This document shows, in pieces, positions 15,526 through 24,712 of a stretch of DNA of 64,000 nucleotides (positions within the stretch are counted from its first letter, which is position 1; each line of letters opens with the position of its first letter). Under the pieces are notes generated by a model. That model saw only the letters and a list, made by a program, of their open reading frames with translations. It had not been told where the DNA came from and did no database searches. The DNA is taken from contig NZ_LN831305.1 in NCBI RefSeq assembly GCF_001488575.1, positions 1 to 64,000 on the forward strand, in the 5' to 3' direction. The position numbers were made by a program, and so were the translations under genes. This DNA comes from Halobacterium hubeiense (lineage in GTDB: Archaea; Halobacteriota; Halobacteria; Halobacteriales; Halobacteriaceae).

Positions 15526-16128
15526 CTAAGCATCAGATTTCTCTTGACTTTCTGTATACTGTTCCCTATACGTTGTTTCACAGTTCTCACTGCAAAACTG
15601 CTGGAGTGAACCACCGACACGGGTGGCTAGTCCGTCTTCACCGACAGTGGTTCCGCAATTTGCACATTTGAGTGCGGATTCAGTCCCCTCGGCATACGCT
15701 GATTGAGCAGCGTTCGACAGCAGTTGTACGTCGTATCGCCGCACGTCAGTCAGTGGTAGATATTGCTGCGCCCAGTTTCCGACTGTATTCCGCGGCGGCG
15801 TCGCAACAGCTACGATTTCGCCCTCCGCAGTTGTGAATACGTGTTCTACGGCTGGGGTCTCGAGGATCGATTCTCGAAGAGAATCCGTCTTTCCGAGCTC
15901 AGGCTGGAGGCGTACCATGACGTGTATCCGGTTTTCGTACTGTGTGAGGTCGAGATCAACGGTGAATCGACGAATGACATCTTCTTGCTCCAACTGACGG
16001 ACGCGTGCTGAAACGGACGGGGGTGAAAGATTTACAGCCTCAGCAATAGTGCTGTAGGGTCGTCTCGCGTTCTCCGCTAAAAGACGGAGGATTTCGCGAT
16101 CCGTGTCGTCAAGTTCTGGTTGGGTCAT
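15526..16128 (-). CDS. Lrp/AsnC-type regulator with TRASH metal-binding domain
   Basis: A 200-aa transcription factor. The N-terminal winged helix (residues 5-60: DDTDREILRLLAENARRPYS, then SPPSVSARVRQLEQE) is of AsnC/Lrp type. A ligand/dimer domain (about 65-140) and a C-terminal TRASH domain follow, with Cys155, Cys158, Cys179 and Cys183 (CANCG, then FCSENCETTY). Lrp-TRASH proteins in haloarchaea are known copper-responsive regulators. It lies between the ABC triplet and a mini-YHS gene, both on the same strand. A second such protein is at 23719. Likely target is the neighbouring copper regulon; inferred. Confidence 0.92.
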   Translation of the reverse strand: MTQPELDDTDREILRLLAENARRPYSTIAEAVNLSPPSVSARVRQLEQEDVIRRFTVDLDLTQYENRIHVMVRLQPELGKTDSLRESILETPAVEHVFTTAEGEIVAVATPPRNTVGNWAQQYLPLTDVRRYDVQLLSNAAQSAYAEGTESALKCANCGTTVGEDGLATRVGGSLQQFCSENCETTYREQYTESQEKSDA

Positions 16129-16187
16129 CGAAAGGCGGAATGGGGGTGGGTGTGGGGGAGCTACGACGCAGGTGTGGGGTGTGACGG

Positions 16188-16328
16188 TTAGACGTACTCC
16201 TCCGGTGTCGAGGTGAACGTCTCCTTGCAGCCCTCGGCACAGAAGTAGTACGTCTGACCGTCGTACTCAGCTGTGGCCGCCGGATCACTTTCATCGACGT
16301 CCATTCCACAGACTGGATCAGTTGCCAT
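16188..16328 (-). CDS. Minimal YHS-domain protein (46 aa)
   Basis: Translating the minus strand from the ATG at 16328 gives a 46-aa protein that is almost only a YHS domain: MATDPVCGMDVDESDPAATA, then YYFCAEGCKETFTSTPEEYV. Three Cys and the DPVCGM signature are intact. Stand-alone YHS proteins are thought to bind soft metals and may act as small chaperones or buffers. It is upstream of, and on the same strand as, the Lrp-TRASH regulator gene, 59 bases away, so the two may be one transcript. Strong signature despite the small size. Confidence 0.9.
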   Translation of the reverse strand: MATDPVCGMDVDESDPAATAEYDGQTYYFCAEGCKETFTSTPEEYV

Positions 16329-16380
16329 TCGGTTTCACCCCACATCAATGGTACGAGGGCCTGAATCAAGCAATTTGTTC

Positions 16381-16394
16381 TTAGCAATCCAAAG
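16381..16394 (-). promoter_or_regulatory. TTTGGATTGCTAA-like site before mini-YHS gene
   Basis: On the minus strand this reads CTTTGGATTGCTAA, a weaker version of the TTGGATTCTAA/TTTGGATTCCAAA element found before copper genes, 52 bases before the YHS start. Candidate only. Confidence 0.3.
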
Positions 16395-16518
16395 TCGGGA
16401 TACATAGCGATTTGAGCCGTGCTGCACGGTTTGGCTTTTCTGACTCCACAATCAACGGTTAGTACCTCACAATCCCGAACTATCGTTCGAGTATACCAAC
16501 GGATTCCTATCTGTGTCC

Positions 16519-16530
16519 TATATAAATACT
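16519..16530 (+). promoter_or_regulatory. TATA box before UspA leader
   Basis: TATATAAATACT matches a strong archaeal TATA box. An initiation point about 25 bases downstream falls near 16548, only a few bases before the ATG at 16555, so the transcript would be nearly leaderless at the short reading frame described next. Confidence 0.55.
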
Positions 16531-16554
16531 GGAGTCTGAACCAATTCTAAACCT

Positions 16555-16593
16555 ATGGGTCACGATCCACCACACGACAATCACGAGCAGTGA
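16555..16593 (+). CDS. Possible His-rich leader peptide (12 aa)
   Basis: ATG at 16555 opens a 12-codon frame, MGHDPPHDNHEQ, whose TGA overlaps the GTG start of the UspA gene (GTGA at 16590-16593). It has three His and follows a good TATA box at leaderless spacing. It could be a translated, coupled leader or chance. Low confidence. Confidence 0.3.
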   Translation: MGHDPPHDNHEQ

Positions 16594-17162
16594 AGACCCT
16601 TCCTGTCTTGACGATACCTGATATGGATCCCTCTGATCCGGTAGGAGAGTTATCTACTAGTCAGTTCACAGATATTCTCGTGCCTACGGATGGATACGAC
16701 GAGGCATCTGTGGCCTTCAAACATGGGCTACAAATTGCTAAACGGTATGATGCAACCCTACATGGACTTTTTATCATTTCCGAACAGTCCTATTCGAGTC
16801 GGCCTGGATTCACGTGGGAAGAGGTCACTGACTCTTGGGAACAGCGGGGAACTCGGCTCTTGGAGGACATTACGGAGAAGGAAGCGACCTTGGACGTTCC
16901 TGTCCGAACTACGTTGAGCTTTGGTCAACCTCAGCAGGAGATTCTCAAATACACTGAGGTGACTGACATCGACCTTGTTACAATGGGGACACGAGGATTG
17001 ACTGGCATTCGTCGGCTATTACAGGGAAGCGTCGCAGCTCAAGTGATCGAGGAAGCAGATTACCCCGTTCTAACGATTAACCGAAGGACAGCTGAATTGA
17101 AAAAACACCCGTACACCTTTCTTCGAAAGACAAACCAGAATCGGAAGTCAAGGCTATATTGA
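16590..17162 (+). CDS. Universal stress protein (UspA family)
   Basis: A 190-aa cytosolic stress protein. The UspA fold begins at about residue 26 (FTDILVPTDGYDEASVAF). The nucleotide-loop motif appears in VTMGTRGLTGIRRLLQGSVA, close to the ATP-binding GxxG-9x-G(S/T) form. A basic tail (HPYTFLRKTNQNRKSR) follows the domain. The GTG at 16590 is used because it overlaps a preceding short frame; an ATG at 16623 is an alternative and would remove an unneeded N-terminal extension. The role is general stress resistance; nothing ties it specifically to metal except its position. Confidence 0.9.
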   Translation: MKTLPVLTIPDMDPSDPVGELSTSQFTDILVPTDGYDEASVAFKHGLQIAKRYDATLHGLFIISEQSYSSRPGFTWEEVTDSWEQRGTRLLEDITEKEATLDVPVRTTLSFGQPQQEILKYTEVTDIDLVTMGTRGLTGIRRLLQGSVAAQVIEEADYPVLTINRRTAELKKHPYTFLRKTNQNRKSRLY

Positions 17163-17426
17163 AATATTATTTGTAATATACTAATTTCAGTCTTAAATTC
17201 GGAAATTCTAATTGCGTATTAATCCCCGTTTCTTCTACCAAACCAAAGAGTGTTAAGTTCGTTCTGCTGAATAAAGCGCGCGTACTGACCAGAAGGAAAA
17301 CCAAGAAACGACAGGGCTACTCCTAAAAATCGTGTTTGTCTTCACGTTTAGGTGCATCAGATGGACGTTAGTGCGAGCAACGCGAAAAGTTAACTGGCAA
17401 ATGGCTCCACGGACTGAGTTGTTGAA

Positions 17427-17714
17427 CTAGTCGTCCATGCCGGATGGGGTTTGGCCCGTAGTCGATCCCGACGGTGCCGACCCTGCGGCAAACTTGTAAA
17501 CGGCGACGAGTCCCCAAATCACCAAGCCGAGCAGGATGATGCCCGCCCTAATGTCGATGGGGACCACTGCAGCGTGTTCGATTGCTCCCTCGCTATCGAC
17601 TGGGTGCCCGGCTCCCAGTAGCATGTCGAGCAGGCCGATCACGACGACGCCCAAGACAACCAGGCCACCGCCGACGTACATGGCGATTTGGTCTGCCGTT
17701 GATAAGTCACTCAT
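17427..17714 (-). CDS. Small two-helix membrane protein
   Basis: A 95-aa protein with two predicted membrane helices (about 10-33 and 55-76) separated by an acidic/His loop (GHPVDSEGAIEHAAVVPIDI) and a Gly/Ser/Thr-rich tail ending GMDD. I do not recognise the family. It lies seven bases after the DoxX gene on the same strand and is probably co-transcribed with it, so a role with that membrane protein is likely. Confidence 0.65.
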   Translation of the reverse strand: MSDLSTADQIAMYVGGGLVVLGVVVIGLLDMLLGAGHPVDSEGAIEHAAVVPIDIRAGIILLGLVIWGLVAVYKFAAGSAPSGSTTGQTPSGMDD

Positions 17715-17720
17715 TGGTAG

Positions 17721-18254
17721 TCACCCGAGGAGTTTCCGTAATCGCGTGTTCTCGAACAGTTCCATCTCACGCAGGCGGTTATCGACTGCCAGGACGCCGC
17801 CCGCTCCAAGTGCCACAATGGTTCCGAAGACCATGATCCCAAGGAGTTCACCCGTGACCATACCGTTGGCCCAGCCGCCACCGTAGCCGTTGATGAAGTA
17901 GAAGAACAGCATCATGAAGGCACCAAAGAAGGCGGCGGTCCTCGTGAGGACACCGAGTATCAGCCCGAGACCGATGGCGGTTTGCCCAAGCGGTACCGCC
18001 ACGTTGACGAACGCCAACAGGATGCCGTCGCTGAACGGCGTGACGAAGGGGGCGAGAATCGTGCCCTGAGCGGCTCCGCCGACGAACCAGCTGGCGTCGA
18101 AGGGCCACGCCCAGATTTTGTCAAGGCCAGCGTGGAGCATCCACCACCCGGCGGTCAGCCGGAGCAGCAGGATCCAATACGACAACCAGGCTCCCGAGAC
18201 CGAGAACGACGTCTCGGTTCCGAGAAAATTCGTACGGATGGATTGAGTTGACAT
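17721..18254 (-). CDS. DoxX family membrane protein
   Basis: A 177-aa DoxX-type protein with four membrane helices. Typical features are LRLTAGWWMLHAGLDKIWAW near the N terminus, FVNVAVPLGQTAIGLGLILG in the middle and the GAFMMLFFYFINGYGGGW region. DoxX proteins are linked to quinone/thiosulfate chemistry and redox stress in other organisms; the precise role here is unknown. The start MSTQSIRTNFLG at 18254 is preferred over four extra residues. A second DoxX protein is at 27935, with the same VAVPxGxxxIGLGLxxG core. Confidence 0.88.
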   Translation of the reverse strand: MSTQSIRTNFLGTETSFSVSGAWLSYWILLLRLTAGWWMLHAGLDKIWAWPFDASWFVGGAAQGTILAPFVTPFSDGILLAFVNVAVPLGQTAIGLGLILGVLTRTAAFFGAFMMLFFYFINGYGGGWANGMVTGELLGIMVFGTIVALGAGGVLAVDNRLREMELFENTRLRKLLG

Positions 18255-18573
18255 GGCATACTTCACCTCACGGCTGATTTTGTCAGATGTAGTAAAAAAG
18301 ATTGATGGTGTTCGTGATTTCTAAGAGTCGGGGCTCATTTCAGGAACGCGGATATCCGAGGTGAGTTGGATGATTCTCAAGAAGGAATTCGGTCACCCTC
18401 TACGGACTGATTGTGTGCTGGGGCGTGTAAGCGGGAACACTGATGAAGCCGAGCCCACCGAATTCTGGATCTCGGAAAATTCGCTTGAGGGACTCCATTT
18501 GCTGATTTAATCCTCTGTACTTACCGATCCTCCCAGTAGCTAACAGATTCTGAGAATTTAACTCGAGCGGATG
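18255..18573. other. 319-bp intergenic region
   Basis: No gene seen between the DoxX start and the end of the oxidoreductase, both on the minus strand. It must hold the DoxX promoter; a TTTTTTACTA stretch (minus strand, near 18289) is the best AT-rich candidate. The rest is unremarkable. Confidence 0.4.
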
Positions 18574-19749
18574 TCAATTAATCAACTCCCATTGGTTAGT
18601 CATTCCTCCATAGACACGGTTTAAAACTCGTCGTCTCGAGAAAATACGGGCAAACAAAACAGGGTGGCGGAGGAGACGCAGTAGAACTGTACTCGGAGAC
18701 CGGTCAACGTCTTCAATATCGATCCCGGCAGCGGCACGAATTGCTGCTCCCAGAACCTTGGGATTACGAGTTTCAAGAAAGTATCTCACAACTGTGGCGA
18801 AAATGTACTCCGTTTTCATCCTCTGATATAAACTGTCAGGAAAATTGTGTAATTGGCCGCTGTTAGCCAACTCTGCGGCCAAGAATCCCGATTCAACGGC
18901 CTGTGAGATCCCCTTTCCGGTGAGTCGGTTTGCGATACCTGCAGCATCACCCACCCGTACGACGGAATGCTCCGGTAGATAGGTTCTGTCGGGATCAAGG
19001 CTTGGTCCCTCGGGAATGATTGCGACGTTCGTCCGTTCCTGCGACGGGACTGGCCACCCATTCCGCTTACAGGCTTCCCTCAATGCCTTCATATAATCAC
19101 TAGGCCGGTCACTGACCGTCCAGCCGATACCAACGTTGGCTCGTTGCGATGTCTTCGGGAATGCCCACGAGTACCCTGTATAGTTCTCCAGAATTATCCG
19201 GCTGTTCGGGTACAACTCGGTGAAGTCCCCTTCGACATCACTGTTAAGCGCTACCATATATCCTGAATACTCGTTGGTTGTTCCGAGCGCTTTACTAGAG
19301 AGTGATGGCTGACCGGTTGCATCAACGACGAGATCATACTCATCGGTGAACTCGTGGAAATCTGTCCGTGTGATAGACTGGTTTTCGTGGATGTCAACAC
19401 CCTTCTCTGAGAGTTGTTCTGCCCAGGACTGCTCAACGACATTTCGGTCCGTTATATATGTATCCGCAGCAGGAAAGGTGCCGGCTCCAGTGCGGTGGCG
19501 ATCGGCGTCGATTCCGTCATACACCTCCACTTCCATCGCTGGCAGCGGATTGAGAAAGCCGTTCTCTACAGTCGGCTCGAGTGGGATCTTCGATACCGCT
19601 GTCATCGCTTCTCCGCAATTAACGCGTTTGCTATCGTAGGACTGCCGCTCATATAGTTCGACGACGAATCCAGCGTCGTCGAATCCAGCAGCTGCTGCAA
19701 GCCCGGCCATCCCTCCACCTATTACCGCAATTTTGGACGTTCGTGTCAT
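18574..19749 (-). CDS. FAD-dependent oxidoreductase, geranylgeranyl-reductase-like
   Basis: A 391-aa flavoprotein. The Rossmann FAD motif is IAVIGGGMAGLAAAAGF at the N terminus. The second FAD motif, VVRVGDAAGIANRLTGKGI, is typical of geranylgeranyl reductase/PHBH-type enzymes. LVVDATGQPSLSSKAL is the conserved DxxG region. Relatives reduce isoprenoid double bonds in lipids or quinones or hydroxylate aromatic substrates; which applies cannot be told. The start MTRTSK at 19749 places the FAD motif at the usual distance. It follows the DUF63 gene on the same strand with a 28-bp gap. Confidence 0.88.
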   Translation of the reverse strand: MTRTSKIAVIGGGMAGLAAAAGFDDAGFVVELYERQSYDSKRVNCGEAMTAVSKIPLEPTVENGFLNPLPAMEVEVYDGIDADRHRTGAGTFPAADTYITDRNVVEQSWAEQLSEKGVDIHENQSITRTDFHEFTDEYDLVVDATGQPSLSSKALGTTNEYSGYMVALNSDVEGDFTELYPNSRIILENYTGYSWAFPKTSQRANVGIGWTVSDRPSDYMKALREACKRNGWPVPSQERTNVAIIPEGPSLDPDRTYLPEHSVVRVGDAAGIANRLTGKGISQAVESGFLAAELANSGQLHNFPDSLYQRMKTEYIFATVVRYFLETRNPKVLGAAIRAAAGIDIEDVDRSPSTVLLRLLRHPVLFARIFSRRRVLNRVYGGMTNQWELIN

Positions 19750-19777
19750 CGGTTTTTGCCAATCTTTGAGGCCATCG

Positions 19778-20779
19778 TTAAGCTCCCAACAGCATCCGAA
19801 GTGACCCACGAACGCCCATCGGGAGTCCGATCGCTCCGATGAAGAACGTCATAAGCCACCACCACGTGTGATTCATCTCCTCTTTCGCATCGGCGAGATA
19901 CCACACGATGCCGACAGTCACGACGAGTTTCAGCACGAACGTCGATCCGGAGAATCCAGTCGCCTGGTACACGAGATTCGTCACGACCAGCTTTGGGGAG
20001 TAGCCGAGGAACGTCACACCGATGAGATTCTGCGCAGCGTCCCACAACTGGCCGAAAACGGCCAGCAGAATTAGCGGGTGTCGAAGGTGTGTGATATTGA
20101 CGAAACTCGCGCCCCAGTAGTAGAGTGCGGTTACGCCGAGCGCTATCCCCGTCGTCGCGACAGGAACCCATAGGCGGAGTGGGGTCGATGTCGAGAGGCC
20201 GTGCCAAACAGCCCACCAGACGGCCCCGACAGCCCACACCGACCCGACGAGCCCGACTGTTAGCGGGATAGATCCGATATTTTGGTCACGCAAGAGTGCA
20301 CCGACACCGAGCGCGAGGATGGTGACAGCGGTGACGACGATGTAAATCGATGGCGTGATGAACCACACCGCGTAGTCCCCGAGCAGCCCGAGATCCTCGA
20401 GGGCGCGCATCGCCCCACCTGCGATGATGATCGGAGCGAACCCGTAGGCCAGTCGTGCGTCGAACGTGACGTCGAGTTGGTCGAGATACGCACGTAGTCC
20501 GGGGAGGCTGTATACGACTGCCGCGAGGTAGATTACCGTGTTCACCGCGTTGTAGCCCTGGACAGCACGAACCCCCTCGTGCGTGACTGGCTGACCGGCC
20601 GCATCGGCGACGACTGGTCCCCAGAGATACTGCCAGATGAACCGGTCGTAGACCAACGTCGGAAACACGAGGATGCCCCCACCGAGGAGGACGAGCGGGG
20701 CCAGCAGGTACAGCGCCCACCACTCGCGTGAGCCGGTCTCCGGAAGGACAGTCTCGACGCGGCGGGTGACAGTACTCAC
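19778..20779 (-). CDS. DUF63 membrane protein
   Basis: A 333-aa archaeal integral membrane protein of the DUF63 family with about eight or nine helices. Recognisable segments are GGAMRALEDLGLLGDYAVWFITPSIY (shortened: the RALEDLG motif) and FGQLWDAAQNLIGVTFLGY. Function of DUF63 is unknown. The GTG at 20779 is chosen because it overlaps the previous stop (GTGA), leaving a natural N terminus STVTRRVETVLP; a GGAGGTG ribosome-binding site precedes it. It is translationally coupled to the small winged-helix gene at 20776. Confidence 0.85.
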   Translation of the reverse strand: MSTVTRRVETVLPETGSREWWALYLLAPLVLLGGGILVFPTLVYDRFIWQYLWGPVVADAAGQPVTHEGVRAVQGYNAVNTVIYLAAVVYSLPGLRAYLDQLDVTFDARLAYGFAPIIIAGGAMRALEDLGLLGDYAVWFITPSIYIVVTAVTILALGVGALLRDQNIGSIPLTVGLVGSVWAVGAVWWAVWHGLSTSTPLRLWVPVATTGIALGVTALYYWGASFVNITHLRHPLILLAVFGQLWDAAQNLIGVTFLGYSPKLVVTNLVYQATGFSGSTFVLKLVVTVGIVWYLADAKEEMNHTWWWLMTFFIGAIGLPMGVRGSLRMLLGA

Positions 20780-21000
20780 GACCCGTTCACCTCCAATCGC
20801 CACGTCGTGCTTTTCGAGCGCCCCCACTGTTCGAGTGAAACGATTGTGAGTTCGTCCTGGAGCTGGCTGAGATACTGCGCGACTGCCTTGGGAGATCCGT
20901 CGAGGTCGCTGGCAATCTCGCGAGCCCGGAGGTATGTCGGTTCGCTACTGGCTGTCTCGACGAGGTACCTTCGAACCGTGTGCCGGGAAATATTCGACAT
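20776..21000 (-). CDS. Small winged-helix-like protein (DUF7123-type)
   Basis: A 74-aa protein starting MSNISRHTVRRYLVETASSE. The core TYLRAREIASDLDGSPKAVA then QYLSQLQD looks like a compact winged helix, followed by a basic C-terminal strand. I match it tentatively to the haloarchaeal DUF7123 group. The start at 21000 is far more natural than a 64-residue upstream extension. It is 17 bases from the end of copA on the same strand and overlaps the DUF63 start, so it may be the tail of the copA transcript. Confidence 0.7.
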   Translation of the reverse strand: MSNISRHTVRRYLVETASSEPTYLRAREIASDLDGSPKAVAQYLSQLQDELTIVSLEQWGRSKSTTWRLEVNGS

Positions 21001-21017
21001 TGATCTAGAGGTGACGG

Positions 21018-23624
21018 TTAGCGAAGAAATCCGAAGAGCTTGTAGTCGTGATCGGGGGTGTACCGCCGGAACAGGAGACTGTTCGTCAGCACCGACACCG
21101 ACGAGAACGCCATTGCTGCTGCAGCGAGCACGGGCTGGAGGAGGCCGAGCGACGCTAACGGAATCATCGCCGTGTTGTAACCGAGCGCCCACACGAGGTT
21201 CTGTTTGATCTTCTGGAGTGTCGCGTCTGAGATTCGGATCGCCTTTACCACGTCGAGCGGGTCGTCTCGCATCAGCGTGACGTCTGCAGCTTCGATGGCG
21301 ACGTCGGTGCCGGAGCCGATTGCTGTCCCGACGTGTGCGACCGCGAGTGCCGGAGCGTCGTTGACGCCGTCACCGACCATCATCGCCTGCCGGCCCTCGT
21401 CTTGAATACTGTCGACCGCGTTGGACTTGTCCTCAGGAAGGACTCCTGCGCGGACGTTCTTCGGGTCGATACCCACCTGTTTAGCGACCGCACGGGCAGT
21501 TCGCTCGTTGTCGCCCGTAATCATCATCACGTCAACTCCCCGCTCTTGGAGTGCTGTGACAGCCTGCTTGGAGCTTTCCTTCACTGTGTCGGCGTCGGCG
21601 ACCACACCCACGAGCTCCCCCTCGTAGGCGACCAGCATCGCCGTCTTCCCCTCGTTCTCGAGGCGTTCCATCGTCTCCTCAGCGGGAGAGGGGTCGATCC
21701 CGTTGTCCCGCAGCAGCTTGCGGTTGCCGACCAGCACCTCGCTGTCACCAATGACTGCTTTGATCCCGTGGCCCGGAACGTTCTCGAAGTCGTCAGGCTC
21801 AGTCACGTCCAGGCCGCGTTCTTCGGCCCCTTCGACGATTGCACGGGCGAGCGGGTGTTCGCTGCCGCTTTCAGCTATCGCCGCCAGTCGAAGCACATCA
21901 TCCTCTGAGAGGCGCTCACGGGTGCTGAGCTGTCCACCATCTGGGGTCGGCTCGCCACCGTCAGTCACCACATTTCCATCGCTATCAAAGACGACCACGT
22001 CGGTGAGTTCCATTTCACCCTCCGTGAGGGTGCCCGTCTTGTCGAAGACGACCGTGTCGACGTCTTTTGCGCGTTCGAGGATGTCACCGCCCTTGAACAG
22101 GACGCCGTTCTGGGCACCAATCGTCGTCCCGACCATCGTCGCTGCGGGCGTCGCCAGCCCCAGCGCACAGGGACAGGCGATGAGGATCGAGGACGCGAAG
22201 ACAATTATCGCGAACTCGAAGACTGAAACGGTCCCACCGACCGGGGCCGGGCCGCCAGCAACCTGACCCCACAGCGGGAGCCAGTCGACGAAGCCAGCGA
22301 GAGCCTCGGGGAACAGGAACCAGACGACACCCCAGAGAAGGGCGTTCGCGATGACCGCAGGCACGAAGTACGCGGAGATGCGGTCGGCGAGATTCTGGAT
22401 GTCGGGCTGGCGCGACTGGGCCTCCTTGACTGTCTGGACGATCTGTTGGAGGGCCGTGTCTTCTCCAACCTTCGTCGCCTCCACGACAAGGACGCCGTTC
22501 TCGTTAATCGTCGAGCCGACGACCTCATCGCCCTCCTCTTTCTCGACAGGCACAGATTCGCCAGTGACCATTGACTCGTCGACGGCAGACTGACCGTCGA
22601 CAACGACACCGTCAGTGGGAATCTTCTCACCTGGACGAATTTTCATCCGGTCACCAGTTGTGACCTCTTCGAGTGGAACTTCTTCTTCACTGCCGTCCTC
22701 GCGGACAATGGTCGCCGTTTCGGCTTCCATTTCGAGGAGCTTTCGGAGGGCCTCACCCGCTTGGCCCTTCGACCGAGCTTCGAGATAGTTACCCAACGTG
22801 ATGAACACGAGGATGAGGGCTGCCGTGTCGAAATAAAGTCCACCTGCAATGAGTTCAGCAAGGACTGCCACAGAGTATAGATAGGCCGTTGTTGAACCGA
22901 TCGCAATCAGCACGTCCATATTGGCGCGGCCGTTCTTCACGATCGCCTTGTACGAGTTCTTATAGAACGGCCAGCCGAGGATCGCCTGTACCGGCGTGGC
23001 GAGGAGGAACTCAACCCAGCCAAGTTCCACACCGAAGACGGCTTCAGGGACGATCGCGCCACCGAGCAGATAATTGTCGATGAGGAAGAAGAGCAACGGT
23101 GCCGATAACACTGCCCCAAAGAGGGTCAACCTGAGTTGTTTCCGAGTTTCGGCTTGACGGGCGGCATCTCGTGCGTCCTGGCCCGACTCTTCGTCGGCAC
23201 CATCTTCGCGGACGGGCGAGTAGCCAGCCTCCTCGATAGCATCGTACAGCGCACCAATAGATACTTCCGCAGGATTGTAGGTGACCTGTGCTTCGTCGGT
23301 TGCGTAATTGACCTCCGCATTAACGACGCCCGGAATATTTTCAAGAGCGGTTTGGTTGGTCTCGGCGCAGTTGGCACAGGTCATATCGGAGATGGCAATC
23401 GTTACCGTCTCAGAGACTGCGCCGTACCCGGCCTCGTCGATCGCGTCGTAGATTTCTTTGAGCGATACCTCTTCAGGGTCGTAGGTGACGGAACCCTCGT
23501 CGGTGGCGAAGTTCGCATCCGCCTCCGATACCCCGTCGAGCGATTCGAGAGTGTCCTGGATCGTCGCCGAACAGTTGGCGCAGGACATTCCCGTGATATC
23601 AAGATGGATTGTTTGGCTTGTCAT
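21018..23624 (-). CDS. copA: Copper-exporting P1B-1 ATPase with two HMA domains
   Basis: Membrane Cu(I) pump of 868 aa. Two N-terminal HMA domains carry CANC (Cys15/Cys18, GMSCANCSA) and CANC (Cys83/Cys86, DMTCANCAE). The actuator TGES is at 354-357. The transmembrane metal motif is CPC (484-486, [13 protein letters not shown]), and the phosphorylation motif is DKTGT (528-532). The C-terminal helices have [17 protein letters not shown] and [17 protein letters not shown], the Cu(I)-type YN and MSS residues. All motifs are intact. A TTTGGATTCCAAA palindrome lies 74 bases upstream. The Lrp-TRASH gene upstream on the same strand is the likely regulator. Confidence 0.97.
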   Translation of the reverse strand: MTSQTIHLDITGMSCANCSATIQDTLESLDGVSEADANFATDEGSVTYDPEEVSLKEIYDAIDEAGYGAVSETVTIAISDMTCANCAETNQTALENIPGVVNAEVNYATDEAQVTYNPAEVSIGALYDAIEEAGYSPVREDGADEESGQDARDAARQAETRKQLRLTLFGAVLSAPLLFFLIDNYLLGGAIVPEAVFGVELGWVEFLLATPVQAILGWPFYKNSYKAIVKNGRANMDVLIAIGSTTAYLYSVAVLAELIAGGLYFDTAALILVFITLGNYLEARSKGQAGEALRKLLEMEAETATIVREDGSEEEVPLEEVTTGDRMKIRPGEKIPTDGVVVDGQSAVDESMVTGESVPVEKEEGDEVVGSTINENGVLVVEATKVGEDTALQQIVQTVKEAQSRQPDIQNLADRISAYFVPAVIANALLWGVVWFLFPEALAGFVDWLPLWGQVAGGPAPVGGTVSVFEFAIIVFASSILIACPCALGLATPAATMVGTTIGAQNGVLFKGGDILERAKDVDTVVFDKTGTLTEGEMELTDVVVFDSDGNVVTDGGEPTPDGGQLSTRERLSEDDVLRLAAIAESGSEHPLARAIVEGAEERGLDVTEPDDFENVPGHGIKAVIGDSEVLVGNRKLLRDNGIDPSPAEETMERLENEGKTAMLVAYEGELVGVVADADTVKESSKQAVTALQERGVDVMMITGDNERTARAVAKQVGIDPKNVRAGVLPEDKSNAVDSIQDEGRQAMMVGDGVNDAPALAVAHVGTAIGSGTDVAIEAADVTLMRDDPLDVVKAIRISDATLQKIKQNLVWALGYNTAMIPLASLGLLQPVLAAAAMAFSSVSVLTNSLLFRRYTPDHDYKLFGFLR

Positions 23625-23698
23625 GCTTGTTCTACTATACGGGGTCTAGGTTTAGGCGATTTACTGCTTCGAGAGGCGGGGTTTCGACTGCAGGAAAA

Positions 23699-23711
23699 TT
23701 TGGATTCCAAA
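23699..23711. promoter_or_regulatory. TTTGGATTCCAAA palindrome before copA
   Basis: A perfect palindrome around a central T, between the Lrp-TRASH stop and copA, 74 bases before the copA start. It is the best copy of an element also found before two CopZ-like genes and a thioredoxin. Candidate operator for an Lrp-TRASH regulator; inferred. Confidence 0.55.
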
Positions 23712-23718
23712 GACGGCG

Positions 23719-24309
23719 TTACGCTCCCTCTTCGAGTCGCTGATACCGATCGTCGAACCGTGTGAGACAGGACGGACAACAGAAGTGATAGATCTCTCCG
23801 TCGATTCTCGTCGTTTCACCTTGATTATCAACGGTATTGTTACATTCAGCACAGGTGAGTGCAAATTCGACGCCATCAACGGACGGCGTCCATTCAAGCT
23901 CGTCAATTAGTGTGACGGTGTAATCTGCTACATCGATCTCGTTAAAGAGTCCATCTACCCACTGACGTACGTTCTGGGCTTCAACACGGGCATAGAACCA
24001 AAGATCTCCTTCGGAGGTCGTGAAGACGTGTTCAACGCCATCTGACTCTCGAGCCCGCTCGCGGGCGGCCTCCAACGACGCTGAGCCGATTTCGGCCTGA
24101 ATAAATACCGGTACACCAGCTCGGAGATGAGCCCGGTTGACGTCAATCGTGAAGTTGTTAATGATGCCAGCTTCCTGTAATCGCTTTACCCGGTCAGAAA
24201 CGGCTGGCCCCGACAAGTCGACCTCCTCGCCAATATCGCTGAACGGGCGGCGGGCGTCATCAGCGAGTAACGAGAGGATTTCTAAGTCGGTTTCATCCAA
24301 ATCGCGCAT
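23719..24309 (-). CDS. Lrp/AsnC-type regulator with TRASH domain (copper regulator)
   Basis: A 196-aa regulator. The winged helix is at 3-55 (LDETDLEILSLLADDARRPF, then SGPAVSDRVKRLQEAG). A central domain follows with GVEHVFTTSEGDLWFYARVE, also found in the protein at 15526. The TRASH domain has Cys153, Cys156, Cys177/178 and Cys181 (CAECN, then FCCPSC). It sits directly upstream of copA on the same strand and divergent from a CopZ-like gene, the arrangement known for haloarchaeal copper regulators. The start MRDLDE at 24309 is chosen as the natural Lrp N terminus. It is the best candidate for control of copA and both chaperones. Confidence 0.93.
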   Translation of the reverse strand: MRDLDETDLEILSLLADDARRPFSDIGEEVDLSGPAVSDRVKRLQEAGIINNFTIDVNRAHLRAGVPVFIQAEIGSASLEAARERARESDGVEHVFTTSEGDLWFYARVEAQNVRQWVDGLFNEIDVADYTVTLIDELEWTPSVDGVEFALTCAECNNTVDNQGETTRIDGEIYHFCCPSCLTRFDDRYQRLEEGA

Positions 24310-24388
24310 ACGACCGCTTCGTCTCGCAGGATACATTATTGTTGCCCACAACACACCTTCGAAATCGGTGATCTAGGGCTGCGACAAC

Positions 24389-24400
24389 ATTGGATTCTAA
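24389..24400 (+). promoter_or_regulatory. ATTGGATTCTAA site before CopZ-like gene
   Basis: TTGGATTCTAA ends 37 bases before the chaperone start at 24438, in the divergent region shared with the Lrp-TRASH gene. It matches the element before copA and the second chaperone. Confidence 0.5.
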
Positions 24401-24437
24401 GCAGAAAACCACATAGAATACTCGCCCCTATCTACGA

Positions 24438-24641
24438 ATGGATATGACTCAGACAATCACCGTCGAAGGAATGACCTGTGAACATTGCGAGCAGACCGTC
24501 GAAGAGGCACTCGAAGAAGTTGAGGGGGTTACGTCCGCTACTGCGGATCGTGACTCAGAATCCGCGACGGTCGAGGGGTCCGCTGAACGGGATGAGCTTG
24601 TGACTGTGGTCGAAGACGCTGGATACGATGCCTCTGCGTAA
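24438..24641 (+). CDS. CopZ-like copper chaperone (HMA domain)
   Basis: A 67-aa HMA-domain protein: [20 protein letters not shown] with Cys in CEHC, then VEGVTSATADRDSESATVEG and GYDASA. It would bind Cu(I) in the cytosol and hand it to a P1B ATPase. The start may be two codons later (ATG at 24444). It lies divergently from the Lrp-TRASH gene and close to copA. The protein at 29918 is nearly a copy ([20 protein letters not shown]), so two chaperones serve the several pumps in this region. Confidence 0.92.
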   Translation: MDMTQTITVEGMTCEHCEQTVEEALEEVEGVTSATADRDSESATVEGSAERDELVTVVEDAGYDASA

Positions 24642-24712
24642 CAAATCCCGATTCTCGTCGAATCGGATTCGGAGAGGGATTGATACGACTGCCAATCCCA
24701 GGTGTAGATACT

